Shown one piece after another: positions 45,612-53,204 of a stretch of 64,000 nucleotides of DNA (positions within the stretch are counted from its first letter, which is position 1; each line of letters starts with the position of its first letter). The DNA is from Paenibacillus protaetiae (GTDB taxonomy: Bacteria > Bacillota > Bacilli > Paenibacillales > Paenibacillaceae), in contig NZ_CP035492.1 in NCBI RefSeq assembly GCF_004135365.1, positions 4,164,823-4,228,822 on the forward strand, given 5' to 3'. The notes under the pieces were generated by a model. It made no database searches. It was not told the DNA's origin and saw only the letters and a list, made by a program, of their open reading frames with translations. The translations under genes were made by a program, and so were the position numbers.

Positions 45612-45637
45612 AAACCGCAGTTTGCGGTTTTTTGTTT
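45612..45637. terminator. bidirectional terminator
   Basis: AAACCGCA / TGCGGTTT stem with GTT loop, A-run on the left and T-run on the right. It serves the HxlR gene on -, and would end any + transcript from the Fur box. Confidence 0.88.
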
Positions 45638-45950
45638 ACATCCAAGCTTCTCCCCATTTTTGAATGGTTTCAATAACGGGCTGAAGCTCTTTGCCTTTTA
45701 GCGTCAATTCATATTCAATCCGTACAGGCATTTCTGGATAAACGGTACGTTTGATAATACCTTCGGCTTCCAGTTCCTTCATCCGGTCAGTCAGCATTTT
45801 ATCGCTCATTTCCGGAATTTGCTCTTTAATTTCTTTAAACCGTTTTGGGCCGCCCAATAAAACTCGAATTAACCGGCCTGTCCATTTCTTGCCTAGAATA
45901 TCGGACGCGGCTTCGTATTTGGGACACATTGTTGAATAATCCAAACCCAT
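45636..45950 (-). CDS. HxlR-family redox-type repressor (YodB-like)
   Basis: A 104-residue winged-HTH protein of the HxlR family. MCPKYEAASDILGKKW, with a single Cys near the N-terminus, and GPKRFKEIKEQIPEMSDKML match YodB, CatR and HypR types, where this Cys senses quinones, diamide or hypochlorite. It is the only Cys I see. I start at the ATG at 45950, after CGGGGTG; the longest frame continues 27 codons without a site. No enzyme gene is adjacent, so targets are elsewhere or only itself. Confidence 0.85.
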   Translation of the reverse strand: MGLDYSTMCPKYEAASDILGKKWTGRLIRVLLGGPKRFKEIKEQIPEMSDKMLTDRMKELEAEGIIKRTVYPEMPVRIEYELTLKGKELQPVIETIQKWGEAWM

Positions 45951-45971
45951 CACCCCGTTTCTTCTGTTCTT

Positions 45972-46015
45972 ATTGTAGCATATGCGCTGTGGAAAAGTAA
46001 GTTCACTTCTGTTAC
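45972..46015 (-). promoter_or_regulatory. predicted promoter and operator of the HxlR gene
   Basis: On -, TTACTT, 17-base spacer, TACAAT (45972-45977). A GTAA..GTTAC dyad (45997-46015) overlaps the -35, where an autorepressor would bind. Confidence 0.45.
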
Positions 46016-46126
46016 ATTTATGGGAGTTCACGGCTGCTTTTAAGAAGCGGAAATAACCAGCTCTTTCCTTTAATTGTTACACAAATGAAATGGTACTGTT
46101 ATCGCGCTTTCACATTCATGGGCTAT

Positions 46127-46202
46127 TATAATAAGCAAGACCCCCTTTTTAATAGAGCATTCTTTAGGACCGGTGCCGGAGCGCCGGCCTCTTTTTTTTT
46201 TT
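46127..46202 (+). ncRNA. candidate small RNA with terminator
   Basis: TATAAT at 46127-46132 is followed by a transcript of about 65 bases with no ORF: a C-rich segment (GACCCCCTTTTT, 46139-46150), a short linker, then GCCGG / CCGGC (46175-46188) and eleven or more T. The layout resembles short C-rich regulatory RNAs of Bacillota. The -35 is poor, so expression is unproven. Confidence 0.35.
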
Positions 46203-46213
46203 TACATGAAATA

Positions 46214-46245
46214 AGAAAGCCCCGCGCATCCGGTTTGCGCAGGGC
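46214..46245 (-). terminator. terminator of the hisJ-type gene
   Basis: On -, GCCCTGCGCA / TGCGCGGGGC stem (one mismatch) followed by TTTCTT. It faces the candidate small RNA. Confidence 0.7.
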
Positions 46246-46264
46246 CAGGTTTCGTTTAATTCGA

Positions 46265-47074
46265 TTAGAGCGGAACAATGACGGGCCTGCGGCTGCGGTA
46301 AAATACCCATTGTTTAAAACCGATTTCTTTCAGCCGCGTTCGCACCAGTTCCCAGTCGTCGCCGACACGTGTTGGCGTATGGGCATCGGAGCCAAACGTC
46401 ACGTTGACGCCAAAATGGCATGCTCTTTCCAAAATGTCATCGGACGGATACCAGCCGCCCACATCTTTCATTTTGCCGGATGTGTTAATTTCGACGGATA
46501 CGCCGCATTCGGCAATCGTTCTGAGCGTTGCGTCGATTTCTTGATGAGCGGGGATATCCGAGAACGGCGGATAATACGCCTTCATCGCATCAATATGCGC
46601 CATCACGTCAAACATGCCGCTAAGCGCGGATTGGCGGATCAGATCGTAATAATCCCGTTTAGCCTCGAATTTTTGTTCATCGTTAAGCTTCGTAAACCTT
46701 TTTTTATTGAAAATGCTGATGCCGCCGACATGATGGACAGAGCCGATTATATAATCAAACGGTATGTTGGCATAATAATTGCGGTACACATCCGCATAAT
46801 CAGGGAAAAAATCAGATTCCACGCCAAGCAAAACCTCGATTTGGCCGCTATATTTTTCCTTCAAGCGCAATACCTCTTCGATATAACCGGGGAAAGCGCT
46901 TTTAGCCATAGCGATATTAGGAAACGGCTGATCCTCTTCGCTGCCGAAATAAGGGGAGTGGTCAGAAATGCCGATCGCTTGCAGCCCGCCTTGGATTGCG
47001 GATTGTATGTATGCTTCAATCATGCCGTCCGCGTGGCCGCACCGTTCATGATGGGTATGCAGATCAAATTTCAT
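46265..47074 (-). CDS. hisJ: PHP-family histidinol-phosphatase (HisJ-type)
   Basis: A 269-residue PHP-domain phosphatase. Metal ligands appear in FDLHTHHERCGHADG, ISDHSPYF, GVESDFF, GSVHHVGG, MAHIDAM, and GSDAHTPTRVGDDW. HisJ removes phosphate from histidinol phosphate in histidine synthesis; related PHP enzymes act on other phosphates, and no his gene is adjacent, so the call is by family only. AAAGGAGG precedes the ATG. Single gene on -. Confidence 0.85.
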   Translation of the reverse strand: MKFDLHTHHERCGHADGMIEAYIQSAIQGGLQAIGISDHSPYFGSEEDQPFPNIAMAKSAFPGYIEEVLRLKEKYSGQIEVLLGVESDFFPDYADVYRNYYANIPFDYIIGSVHHVGGISIFNKKRFTKLNDEQKFEAKRDYYDLIRQSALSGMFDVMAHIDAMKAYYPPFSDIPAHQEIDATLRTIAECGVSVEINTSGKMKDVGGWYPSDDILERACHFGVNVTFGSDAHTPTRVGDDWELVRTRLKEIGFKQWVFYRSRRPVIVPL

Positions 47075-47092
47075 TCGTTTATCCTCCTTTGG

Positions 47093-47995
47093 CTATTCAC
47101 TGCTTATAAAATGATGCTCGGGCATCCCTTTCAAATCGTTTAAAAACTGCTGGATGGCGCTGTTTAAATACCGGCCTGACTTATATACGACGCCTACAGG
47201 ATGAGCAATTTCCAGCTCGTTTACTTTTACAATTTTTAAGGTGCCCAGTTTTAATTCATTGGCGATAGACAGCTTGGATACAACAGCCGCTCCCAGATTG
47301 ATTTCCACCATCCGTTTAATTTCTTCGCTGCTTGAAAGTTCCATGAGCACGGTCGGCTGGATATTGTGTTTGCGGAATATCGAATCTAGAAACTTTCTTC
47401 CAAGCGTATCCGAGGTAAGCATAATAAGCGGAACATCTTTTAGCGCTTCAACCTGTGTAACGGAAAGCTCGCTTAACGGATGATGCGGAGAAACGACAAG
47501 AACAAAGGAGTCGTAATAAAGGACGGAAGAATGGACATTTGGATTTTTTTCCGTTAGGTACGTAATGCCGATATCCACGGACCCGTTCTCCACGCTGGAC
47601 ATGACCTGAACGGAAGGCATGGAATAAATGGTCGTTTTAATAAGCGGGAACTGGTCTTGAAAGTAGGAAAGGACACGCGGCAAAATTTGAATGGCAATGG
47701 ATGAAGTAGTGCCAAGCACGATATGCCCTTGCGGCGTCTGATTTAAATCGGTCAGCCGCTGTTTCAATTCTTCGACGATAGCCAATATTTTTTCGGCGTG
47801 CTCCAAAAAAACTTTGCCGTTATCGGTTAACGTAACCGGCTGGTTGCGATCCACTAGAATCGTTTTGTATTCATCCTCAAGACTTTTGATTTGAGCGGAT
47901 ACAGCGGGCTGTGTAAGATTAAGCAGCTCGCCAGCTTTGCGGAAGCTCATCGTCTTGGATATGGTGAGGAGTGTTTCAAGCTGACTAATATTCAA
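47093..47995 (-). CDS. LysR-family transcriptional regulator (second)
   Basis: A 300-residue LysR-type regulator. LNISQLETLL at the start, SFRKAGELLNLTQPAVSAQIKSLE as the HTH, then the inducer-binding domain. The start I choose is TTG at 47995, after AGGGGGATTAAT; an ATG 21 bases upstream lacks a site and overlaps a TATAAT box. It resembles CysL/YwfK- and CbbR-like regulators in general form, without a clear target. hisJ follows 18 bases downstream on the same strand, so they may be co-transcribed. Confidence 0.85.
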   Translation of the reverse strand: MNISQLETLLTISKTMSFRKAGELLNLTQPAVSAQIKSLEDEYKTILVDRNQPVTLTDNGKVFLEHAEKILAIVEELKQRLTDLNQTPQGHIVLGTTSSIAIQILPRVLSYFQDQFPLIKTTIYSMPSVQVMSSVENGSVDIGITYLTEKNPNVHSSVLYYDSFVLVVSPHHPLSELSVTQVEALKDVPLIMLTSDTLGRKFLDSIFRKHNIQPTVLMELSSSEEIKRMVEINLGAAVVSKLSIANELKLGTLKIVKVNELEIAHPVGVVYKSGRYLNSAIQQFLNDLKGMPEHHFISSE

Positions 47996-48076
47996 ATTAA
48001 TCCCCCTTGGCCGCATTATACCGGCATTTTCTATTATAAAGGAAGGAAGGCGTTACGGCAAAAGAAGCAGCGCATA

Positions 48077-48116
48077 AAAAAAGCATCATTTGGCATATGC
48101 AGCCAAACGATGCTTG
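48077..48116 (-). terminator. terminator of corA
   Basis: AAGCATC.TTTGGC / GCCAAACGATGCTT hairpin; the A-run on + (48077-48083) is a T-run for - transcription coming from corA. Confidence 0.8.
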
Positions 48117-48143
48117 AATAGCAGCAGGCAGGCTGAACCGGCG

Positions 48144-49079
48144 TTACAGCCATTCTTTTTTGCGGAAAATATACAGCATAATGACGCCAAGGAAAAACAT
48201 CAGCCCTAATAAAACAAGCGAGCCGCCTTTAAAATGCATGCCCGGTATATAATCGAAATTCATTCCGTAAATGCCGGTAATAAAGGTGAGCGGCATGAAG
48301 ATCGTCGTAATGGCGGTGAATACGCGCATAATTTCATTAGCCCGCGCCGAAATGCTGGACTGATAAGCTTCTCGTAAGTTGCCCATCAAATCGCGGTACG
48401 TATCAAATGCTTCGGAAATTTTGACGGCATTTTCATAAATGTCGCCAAAATATTTTTGCAGCTGGTCGTCGATCAGCTTCAGTTCTCTTTTGTTCAGGGC
48501 GCCGATAAGGTCGCGCTGCGGGCCAAGCATTTTTTTGAGCCATAAAATTTCACCGCGCAAACCGATAATTTCATTCAGATGCGACTTTTTCGTATGCATT
48601 AATATATGCTCTTCGAGCTGCTCGATCCGGGTGTCGATCCGGTCGCCGACGATAAAATAATTGTCGACCACAAGGTCGATCAAAAAATAAAGAAAATAGT
48701 CGGGACGGCTGACTTCCTGTTCCCACAAAATCGGCTTCAGCGAACGCAGCTCGTTAATTTTTTGCTTGGTTACGGTAATGATATAATGGCGCCCGAGAAA
48801 AATATTAAGCGCACGGAGAAAAATTTCTTCGTCGTCAAACCGGATGCTGTTCACCACAATAAAATAATGGCCTTCGTATAATTCAATTTTCGGGCGTTGT
48901 TCCTCTTCGCTCAGGCAGTCCTCGACCGCCAGATCATGCAAATGAAACAATGGCTGAAGCTGTGCCAAATCTTCGGCGTCGGCATCAATCCAATAAAATC
49001 CTTCCGGGGCCGGAGTCAAGGTCTCGTTAATATCCTCAATGAGCGTAAATACGCCGTTATTCACGAGCCGAATTTTCAT
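48144..49079 (-). CDS. corA: CorA-family magnesium/cobalt transporter
   Basis: A 311-residue CorA. Long cytoplasmic N-terminal domain, two C-terminal helices, and the pore signature YGMNF in FITGIYGMNFDYIPGM at about residue 265. Channel-type uptake of Mg2+ or Co2+ is expected. The start is the ATG at 49079 (AAAGGACGTGGAAAG upstream); an ATG six codons before overlaps that site. A promoter at 49382-49411 on - leaves a leader of nearly 300 bases, long enough for RNA-level control. Charged C-terminal FRKKEWL is typical. Confidence 0.93.
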   Translation of the reverse strand: MKIRLVNNGVFTLIEDINETLTPAPEGFYWIDADAEDLAQLQPLFHLHDLAVEDCLSEEEQRPKIELYEGHYFIVVNSIRFDDEEIFLRALNIFLGRHYIITVTKQKINELRSLKPILWEQEVSRPDYFLYFLIDLVVDNYFIVGDRIDTRIEQLEEHILMHTKKSHLNEIIGLRGEILWLKKMLGPQRDLIGALNKRELKLIDDQLQKYFGDIYENAVKISEAFDTYRDLMGNLREAYQSSISARANEIMRVFTAITTIFMPLTFITGIYGMNFDYIPGMHFKGGSLVLLGLMFFLGVIMLYIFRKKEWL

Positions 49080-49151
49080 CTTTCCACGTCCTTTCATTCC
49101 TATGGCAGAGCAGCTGCCGGAAAGAATGAAAGCAGACGCCGGTCCGAACGA

Positions 49152-49319
49152 CTAAAGAGCCCGGCAACATTCCGCAGCGGAATGAAGATGAGGGCTTTCA
49201 AGGAAACGGAGAGGCATACGCTGGATACAATCCGGCAGCAACCCTATTCGGTTAAGCTCTTGTCCTGACACGGACGATGCGTCTTTTTTGCGTCTGGGCT
49301 TAGGACTATCGCCTTCCAT
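49152..49319 (-). other. possible leader ORF / structured leader of corA
   Basis: Within the corA leader an ATG at 49319, seven bases after AAAAAGGAGAGG, opens 55 codons ending at 49152. The peptide (basic start, Cys pair near the end) matches no family I know. The same stretch has paired segments, for instance ATTCCGC / GCGGAAT, so it may be a folded RNA instead. It does not match the M-box Mg2+ riboswitch blocks I remember. Confidence 0.35.
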
Positions 49320-49381
49320 ACCGATTCCTCTCCTTTTTACATTTATTTTCGTAAAGGATCTATAAGCGCCAATCCTTGTCT

Positions 49382-49411
49382 AGTATACTCCTGCGGTATA
49401 TTTACATTCAA
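49382..49411 (-). promoter_or_regulatory. predicted promoter of corA
   Basis: On -, TTGAAT (49406-49411), 18-base spacer, TATACT (49382-49387). It would give a leader of about 295 bases before corA. Confidence 0.6.
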
Positions 49412-49520
49412 GCGGAATTTGTTGCTTTGCAAAGGGATAACCCCGCACCCGAAACAAATCGCCGGCATCTTGACGAATAGGCTTATATCCATTAAAGTAA
49501 ATGTAGACTTAAGCTTAAGG

Positions 49521-49548
49521 TTGAAACGAAACATGAACTGAATAACAT
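49521..49548 (+). promoter_or_regulatory. predicted promoter of the SAM riboswitch-met operon
   Basis: TTGAAA (49521-49526), 16-base spacer, TAACAT (49543-49548), placed just before the S-box. Confidence 0.5.
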
Positions 49549-49556
49549 TTACTTTT

Positions 49557-49728
49557 CTTATCAAGAGCAGGCGGAGGGACTAGCCCGATGAAGCCCGGCA
49601 ACCGGCATGAAAGTGCACGGTGCTAATTCTTGCGGAAACGATTGGTTTCTGAGAGATGAGAGAGGCGTACCGTGTTGGTTAACAACGGCCTTTTCTCATG
49701 CGTCAAGCGGGAAAAGGCTTTTCTTGTT
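49557..49728 (+). ncRNA. SAM-I riboswitch (S-box) with terminator
   Basis: The aptamer (49557-49663) starts CTTATCAAGAG and closes with GAGAGATGAGAG; conserved core pieces are GGAGGGACTAGCCC, GAAGCCCGGCAACC and GGTGCTAATTC. A terminator follows, GCCTTTTC / GAAAAGGC (49688-49718) with a TTTTC tail. SAM binding would stop transcription before metA. Confidence 0.95.
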
Positions 49729-49763
49729 TTCTATATTAGATCTTTTGTAAGGGGTGTTGCATA

Positions 49764-50681
49764 ATGCCGATTAAAATACCAGATCATTTGCCGGCAAAAG
49801 AAATTTTGAACAACGAAAATATTTTTGTTATGGATGAAAGCACGGCGTTCCGCCAGGATATTCGTCCGTTAAAGATTGCGATACTGAACTTAATGCCAAC
49901 GAAGGAAACGACGGAAACGCAGCTGCTCCGGCTGATTGGCAATACGGCGCTGCAGGTTGAATTCGTGCTTCTTCATCCCAAAACCCATATTTCCAAAAAT
50001 ACATCTTCGGAACATTTGGAGAATTTCTACAAAACTTTCGATGATATTAAAGAGGAATATTTCGATGGCATGATCATTACAGGCGCGCCTGTCGAGCAGC
50101 TGGATTTCGAGCAGGTCAACTATTGGGAAGAGCTGAAAGAAATTATGGACTGGACTAAAAAGCACGTAACGTCGACGTTCCATATCTGTTGGGCTTCTCA
50201 AGCAGGCTTATACCATCATTTTGGCGTGCCGAAGCATGACTGTGAGCAGAAAGTGTTTGGCGTATTCCCGCACACCGTTACAAAAAGCCATGTAAACTTG
50301 CTGCGGGGCTTTGATGAAGTGTTTTATGTGCCGCAATCGCGCCATACGGAAGTCCGCCGCGAAGATATTGAGCCGATTGAGCAATTGGAAATTTTGTCGG
50401 AATCGGACGAATCCGGTATTTATATCGTGGCGACAAGCGACGGTAAGCAAATTTTTGTAACGGGGCATTCCGAATACGACCCGCTGTCGCTGAAATATGA
50501 ATACGACCGTGACGTTGCAAAAGGAATGGAAATTGCCATCCCGAAAAACTATTTCCCGGGCGATAATCCGGATCGTACGCCGCGTTCAACATGGCGCGCC
50601 CATGCCAATCTGTTATTTTCCAATTGGCTGAATTATTATGTATATCAGCAAACGCCTTATGAATTAGGTGCAGGCATCTAA
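49764..50681 (+). CDS. metA: homoserine O-acetyltransferase (MetA/HTS family)
   Basis: A 305-residue acyltransferase at the start of methionine synthesis. The nucleophile is Cys142 in [10 protein letters not shown], with the His and Glu of the triad further on. Position 111 is Glu ([10 protein letters not shown]); in this family Glu111 gives acetyl-CoA preference (B. cereus) while Gly111 gives succinyl-CoA (E. coli). The product is therefore probably O-acetylhomoserine. AAGGGGTG precedes the ATG. A SAM riboswitch lies upstream; metI and metC follow. Confidence 0.95.
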   Translation: MPIKIPDHLPAKEILNNENIFVMDESTAFRQDIRPLKIAILNLMPTKETTETQLLRLIGNTALQVEFVLLHPKTHISKNTSSEHLENFYKTFDDIKEEYFDGMIITGAPVEQLDFEQVNYWEELKEIMDWTKKHVTSTFHICWASQAGLYHHFGVPKHDCEQKVFGVFPHTVTKSHVNLLRGFDEVFYVPQSRHTEVRREDIEPIEQLEILSESDESGIYIVATSDGKQIFVTGHSEYDPLSLKYEYDRDVAKGMEIAIPKNYFPGDNPDRTPRSTWRAHANLLFSNWLNYYVYQQTPYELGAGI

Positions 50682-50746
50682 CACGCAGGGCGGGGCGAAT
50701 TAACCGGAACATATAGATATTTTGGAGAAGGAGAGTCGTTTTTTAT

Positions 50747-51907
50747 ATGAAAATCGAAAGCAAGCTGGCGCAAATCGGTTCGCAAAAAGAACCTGTAACC
50801 GGGGCGGTAAGTTTCCCCATTTACCAATCGACTGCATTCCGTCATCCGAAGCTTGGCCAAAGCACCGGATTTGACTATGCCCGCACGAAAAGCCCAACCC
50901 GTTCTGTCCTTGAGGAAGCAGCAGCCGAGCTTGAAAACGGCGATGCAGGATTTGCCTGCAGCACCGGCATGGCTGCGCTGCAAACCGTATTTGCGCTGTT
51001 TGGACAAGGCGATCATTTAATTGTATCGCTTGATCTGTACGGCGGCACGTACCGCCTGCTTGAGAAGATTATGAGCCGCTTTGGCGTATCGGCTTCTTAC
51101 GTAGACACAAACGACCTGGATGCGATATCGGAGTTGTGTACACCGCAGACCAAAGCGATTCTGATCGAAACGCCAACCAACCCGCTCATGATGATTACCG
51201 ACATCGAACGGGTAGCGGCTTGGGCGAAATCCAAAGGTTTGCTCACGATTGTCGACAATACGCTCCTTACTCCTTTTTTCCAGCGTCCGCTTGAACTTGG
51301 CGCGGATATTGTCGTACACAGTGCGACGAAATATTTGGGCGGGCATAACGATGTGCTTGCCGGTCTTATTGTTACAAAAGGCAAAGAGCTGTCCGAGCAA
51401 ATCGGCTTCCTGCACAATTCCATCGGCGCAGTGCTTGGACCGCAGGACAGCTGGCTGCTCATGCGCGGCATGAAGACGCTGGCGCTTCGGATGGAACGCC
51501 ATCAGCATAATGCCACTGCGATTGCCAATTATTTGCTGGCGCATCCGGCTGTAGATGAAGTTTATTATCCTGCATTGCCGCATCACCCGGGCCATGAAAT
51601 TCAAAGCCGGCAATCGTCGGGCAATACCGGCATTTTCTCCTTCCGCTTGAAGGATGCCCGGTATGTAGAGCCGATTTTGGCCAACCTGAAGCTGATTGCT
51701 TTCGCCGAAAGCCTTGGCGGCGTGGAGTCGCTACTGACGTACCCGGCTGTACAGACCCATGCGGACATTCCGGAGGAAATCCGCCGTAAAATCGGCGTAG
51801 ACGACAAGCTGCTCCGTTTCTCGGTTGGCATTGAGCATGCCGATGACCTGATTGCAGATTTGGAACAGGCGCTTGCAGCTGCCAAACGCCATGTGGAGGA
51901 GGCATAA
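50747..51907 (+). CDS. metI: cystathionine gamma-synthase / O-acetylhomoserine thiolyase
   Basis: A 386-residue PLP enzyme of the Cys/Met metabolism family. The lysine that binds PLP is in HSATKYLGGHND; other contacts are YARTKSPTR, STGMAAL and VDNTLLTPFF. It matches B. subtilis MetI, which joins O-acetylhomoserine with cysteine or sulfide. GGAGAAGGAG precedes the ATG. It lies between metA and metC in the S-box operon; the two PLP genes are separated by six bases. MetI and MetC share a fold, so names rest on similarity to the B. subtilis pair and gene order. Confidence 0.88.
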   Translation: MKIESKLAQIGSQKEPVTGAVSFPIYQSTAFRHPKLGQSTGFDYARTKSPTRSVLEEAAAELENGDAGFACSTGMAALQTVFALFGQGDHLIVSLDLYGGTYRLLEKIMSRFGVSASYVDTNDLDAISELCTPQTKAILIETPTNPLMMITDIERVAAWAKSKGLLTIVDNTLLTPFFQRPLELGADIVVHSATKYLGGHNDVLAGLIVTKGKELSEQIGFLHNSIGAVLGPQDSWLLMRGMKTLALRMERHQHNATAIANYLLAHPAVDEVYYPALPHHPGHEIQSRQSSGNTGIFSFRLKDARYVEPILANLKLIAFAESLGGVESLLTYPAVQTHADIPEEIRRKIGVDDKLLRFSVGIEHADDLIADLEQALAAAKRHVEEA

Positions 51908-51913
51908 ACAGCA

Positions 51914-53092
51914 ATGACATCCCATCATTCGAACCAGGAAGCGGACAAGCGCCGATTCGCCACCAAGCTGCTGCATTATAACAATGCGGTAGATGAGCAA
52001 ACAGGCGCCTCCAGCACACCAGTTTTTCAGGCATCGACGTTCCATCATCATGATATTCATAACCCGCCGGAATTCGATTACAGCCGTTCCGGCAATCCGA
52101 CCCGCGAAGCGCTGGAGCAATATATTGCGCTGCTGGAAGGCGGCCACCGGGGATTTGCTTTCGCTTCCGGCATGGCAGCGATTTCTACAGCGTTTATGTT
52201 ATTGTCTGCGGGCGATCATGTCATCGTAACGGAAGACGTCTACGGTGGTACTTACCGGCTGCTGACGACAATTTTGTCCCGGATGAATATCGAAACTACA
52301 TTTGTAGATATGACCCGGTTTGATGAAGTGAAAGCAGCGTTAAAACCGAACACCAAAGCAGTGTTTATGGAAACCCCTTCCAATCCTACTTTGAAAATAA
52401 CGGATATTGCCTTGACGGCGGCATGGGCAAAAGATAATGGCCTGTTGACGATGCTGGACAATACATTTATGACGCCTTACCATCAGCGCCCAATTGAATG
52501 GGGTGTCGATATCGTGCTTCACAGCGCTACGAAATTTTTGGGCGGCCACAGCGACGTGCTCGCCGGTCTTGCCGTAGCTGCGGACGCAGAGACAGGCAAG
52601 CGGCTGAAATATTTGCAGAACGGACTCGGCAACGTACTGGCGCCGCAGGAAAGCTGGCTGCTCATGCGCGGCATGAAGACGCTGCAGGCGCGCATGGAGC
52701 AAAGCGAGCGCAGCGCGCGCAAGCTGGCGGATTGGCTGGTGCGCCATCCGCAAGTAACGCGCGTCTATTATCCGGGCTTGGATGACCATCCGGGACGCGA
52801 AATTCATGAGCGCCAATCGGCCGGCTACGGCGCAGTTGTTTCGTTCGACGTAGGCAGCGGCGAACGGGCGAAAGCGCTGCTGAACGGTGTTCAGCTGCCG
52901 CTTGTAGCCGTCAGCCTTGGCGCGGTTGAAAGCATTTTATCGTATCCGGTCATGATGTCGCATGCGGCCATGCCGAGGGAAGTGCGGCTGGAGCGCGGCA
53001 TTACGGACGGTCTGGTACGGTATTCCGTTGGCTTGGAGGATATCGAAGATTTGCTTGAGGATTTGGATCAAGCGCTTCACGGACTGGAATAA
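51914..53092 (+). CDS. metC: cystathionine beta-lyase
   Basis: A 392-residue PLP enzyme of the same fold as MetI. PLP lysine in HSATKFLGGHSD, with YSRSGNPTR and ASGMAAI contacts. It matches MetC of B. subtilis, which splits cystathionine to homocysteine, pyruvate and ammonia. The ribosome site (GGAGG) is in the end of metI, so translation is coupled. Last gene of the met operon, followed by a terminator. Confidence 0.88.
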   Translation: MTSHHSNQEADKRRFATKLLHYNNAVDEQTGASSTPVFQASTFHHHDIHNPPEFDYSRSGNPTREALEQYIALLEGGHRGFAFASGMAAISTAFMLLSAGDHVIVTEDVYGGTYRLLTTILSRMNIETTFVDMTRFDEVKAALKPNTKAVFMETPSNPTLKITDIALTAAWAKDNGLLTMLDNTFMTPYHQRPIEWGVDIVLHSATKFLGGHSDVLAGLAVAADAETGKRLKYLQNGLGNVLAPQESWLLMRGMKTLQARMEQSERSARKLADWLVRHPQVTRVYYPGLDDHPGREIHERQSAGYGAVVSFDVGSGERAKALLNGVQLPLVAVSLGAVESILSYPVMMSHAAMPREVRLERGITDGLVRYSVGLEDIEDLLEDLDQALHGLE

Positions 53093-53099
53093 GCTGTGG

Positions 53100-53131
53100 G
53101 AGGGGCCTTGTACGCAAGGCCTCTTTTTTTC
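53100..53131 (+). terminator. terminator of metA-metI-metC
   Basis: GAGGGGCCTTG / CAAGGCCTC-type stem with TACG loop and seven T. Confidence 0.9.
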
Positions 53132-53204
53132 TGTACCGGTACCGGAATTAGGAAAACGGCCGCTGGAAAACCTATTGGACAAAAAGGCGGACAAGGAGAA
53201 GGAA

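Noticed and set aside
46085..47143. 352-codon open frame on + opposite hisJ
   Set aside because: Antisense shadow; the - frame has all PHP metal motifs and a good ribosome site.
49100..49340. M-box Mg2+ riboswitch or second S-box upstream of corA
   Set aside because: Fragments such as GGATACA and GCCCGGCAAC recall parts of known riboswitches, but the order and remaining blocks do not fit either class on either strand.
52962..53204. N-terminal extension of the sugar-binding protein
   Set aside because: The extension overlaps metC and its terminator; the ATG at 53205 has a strong ribosome site and begins the membrane helix.
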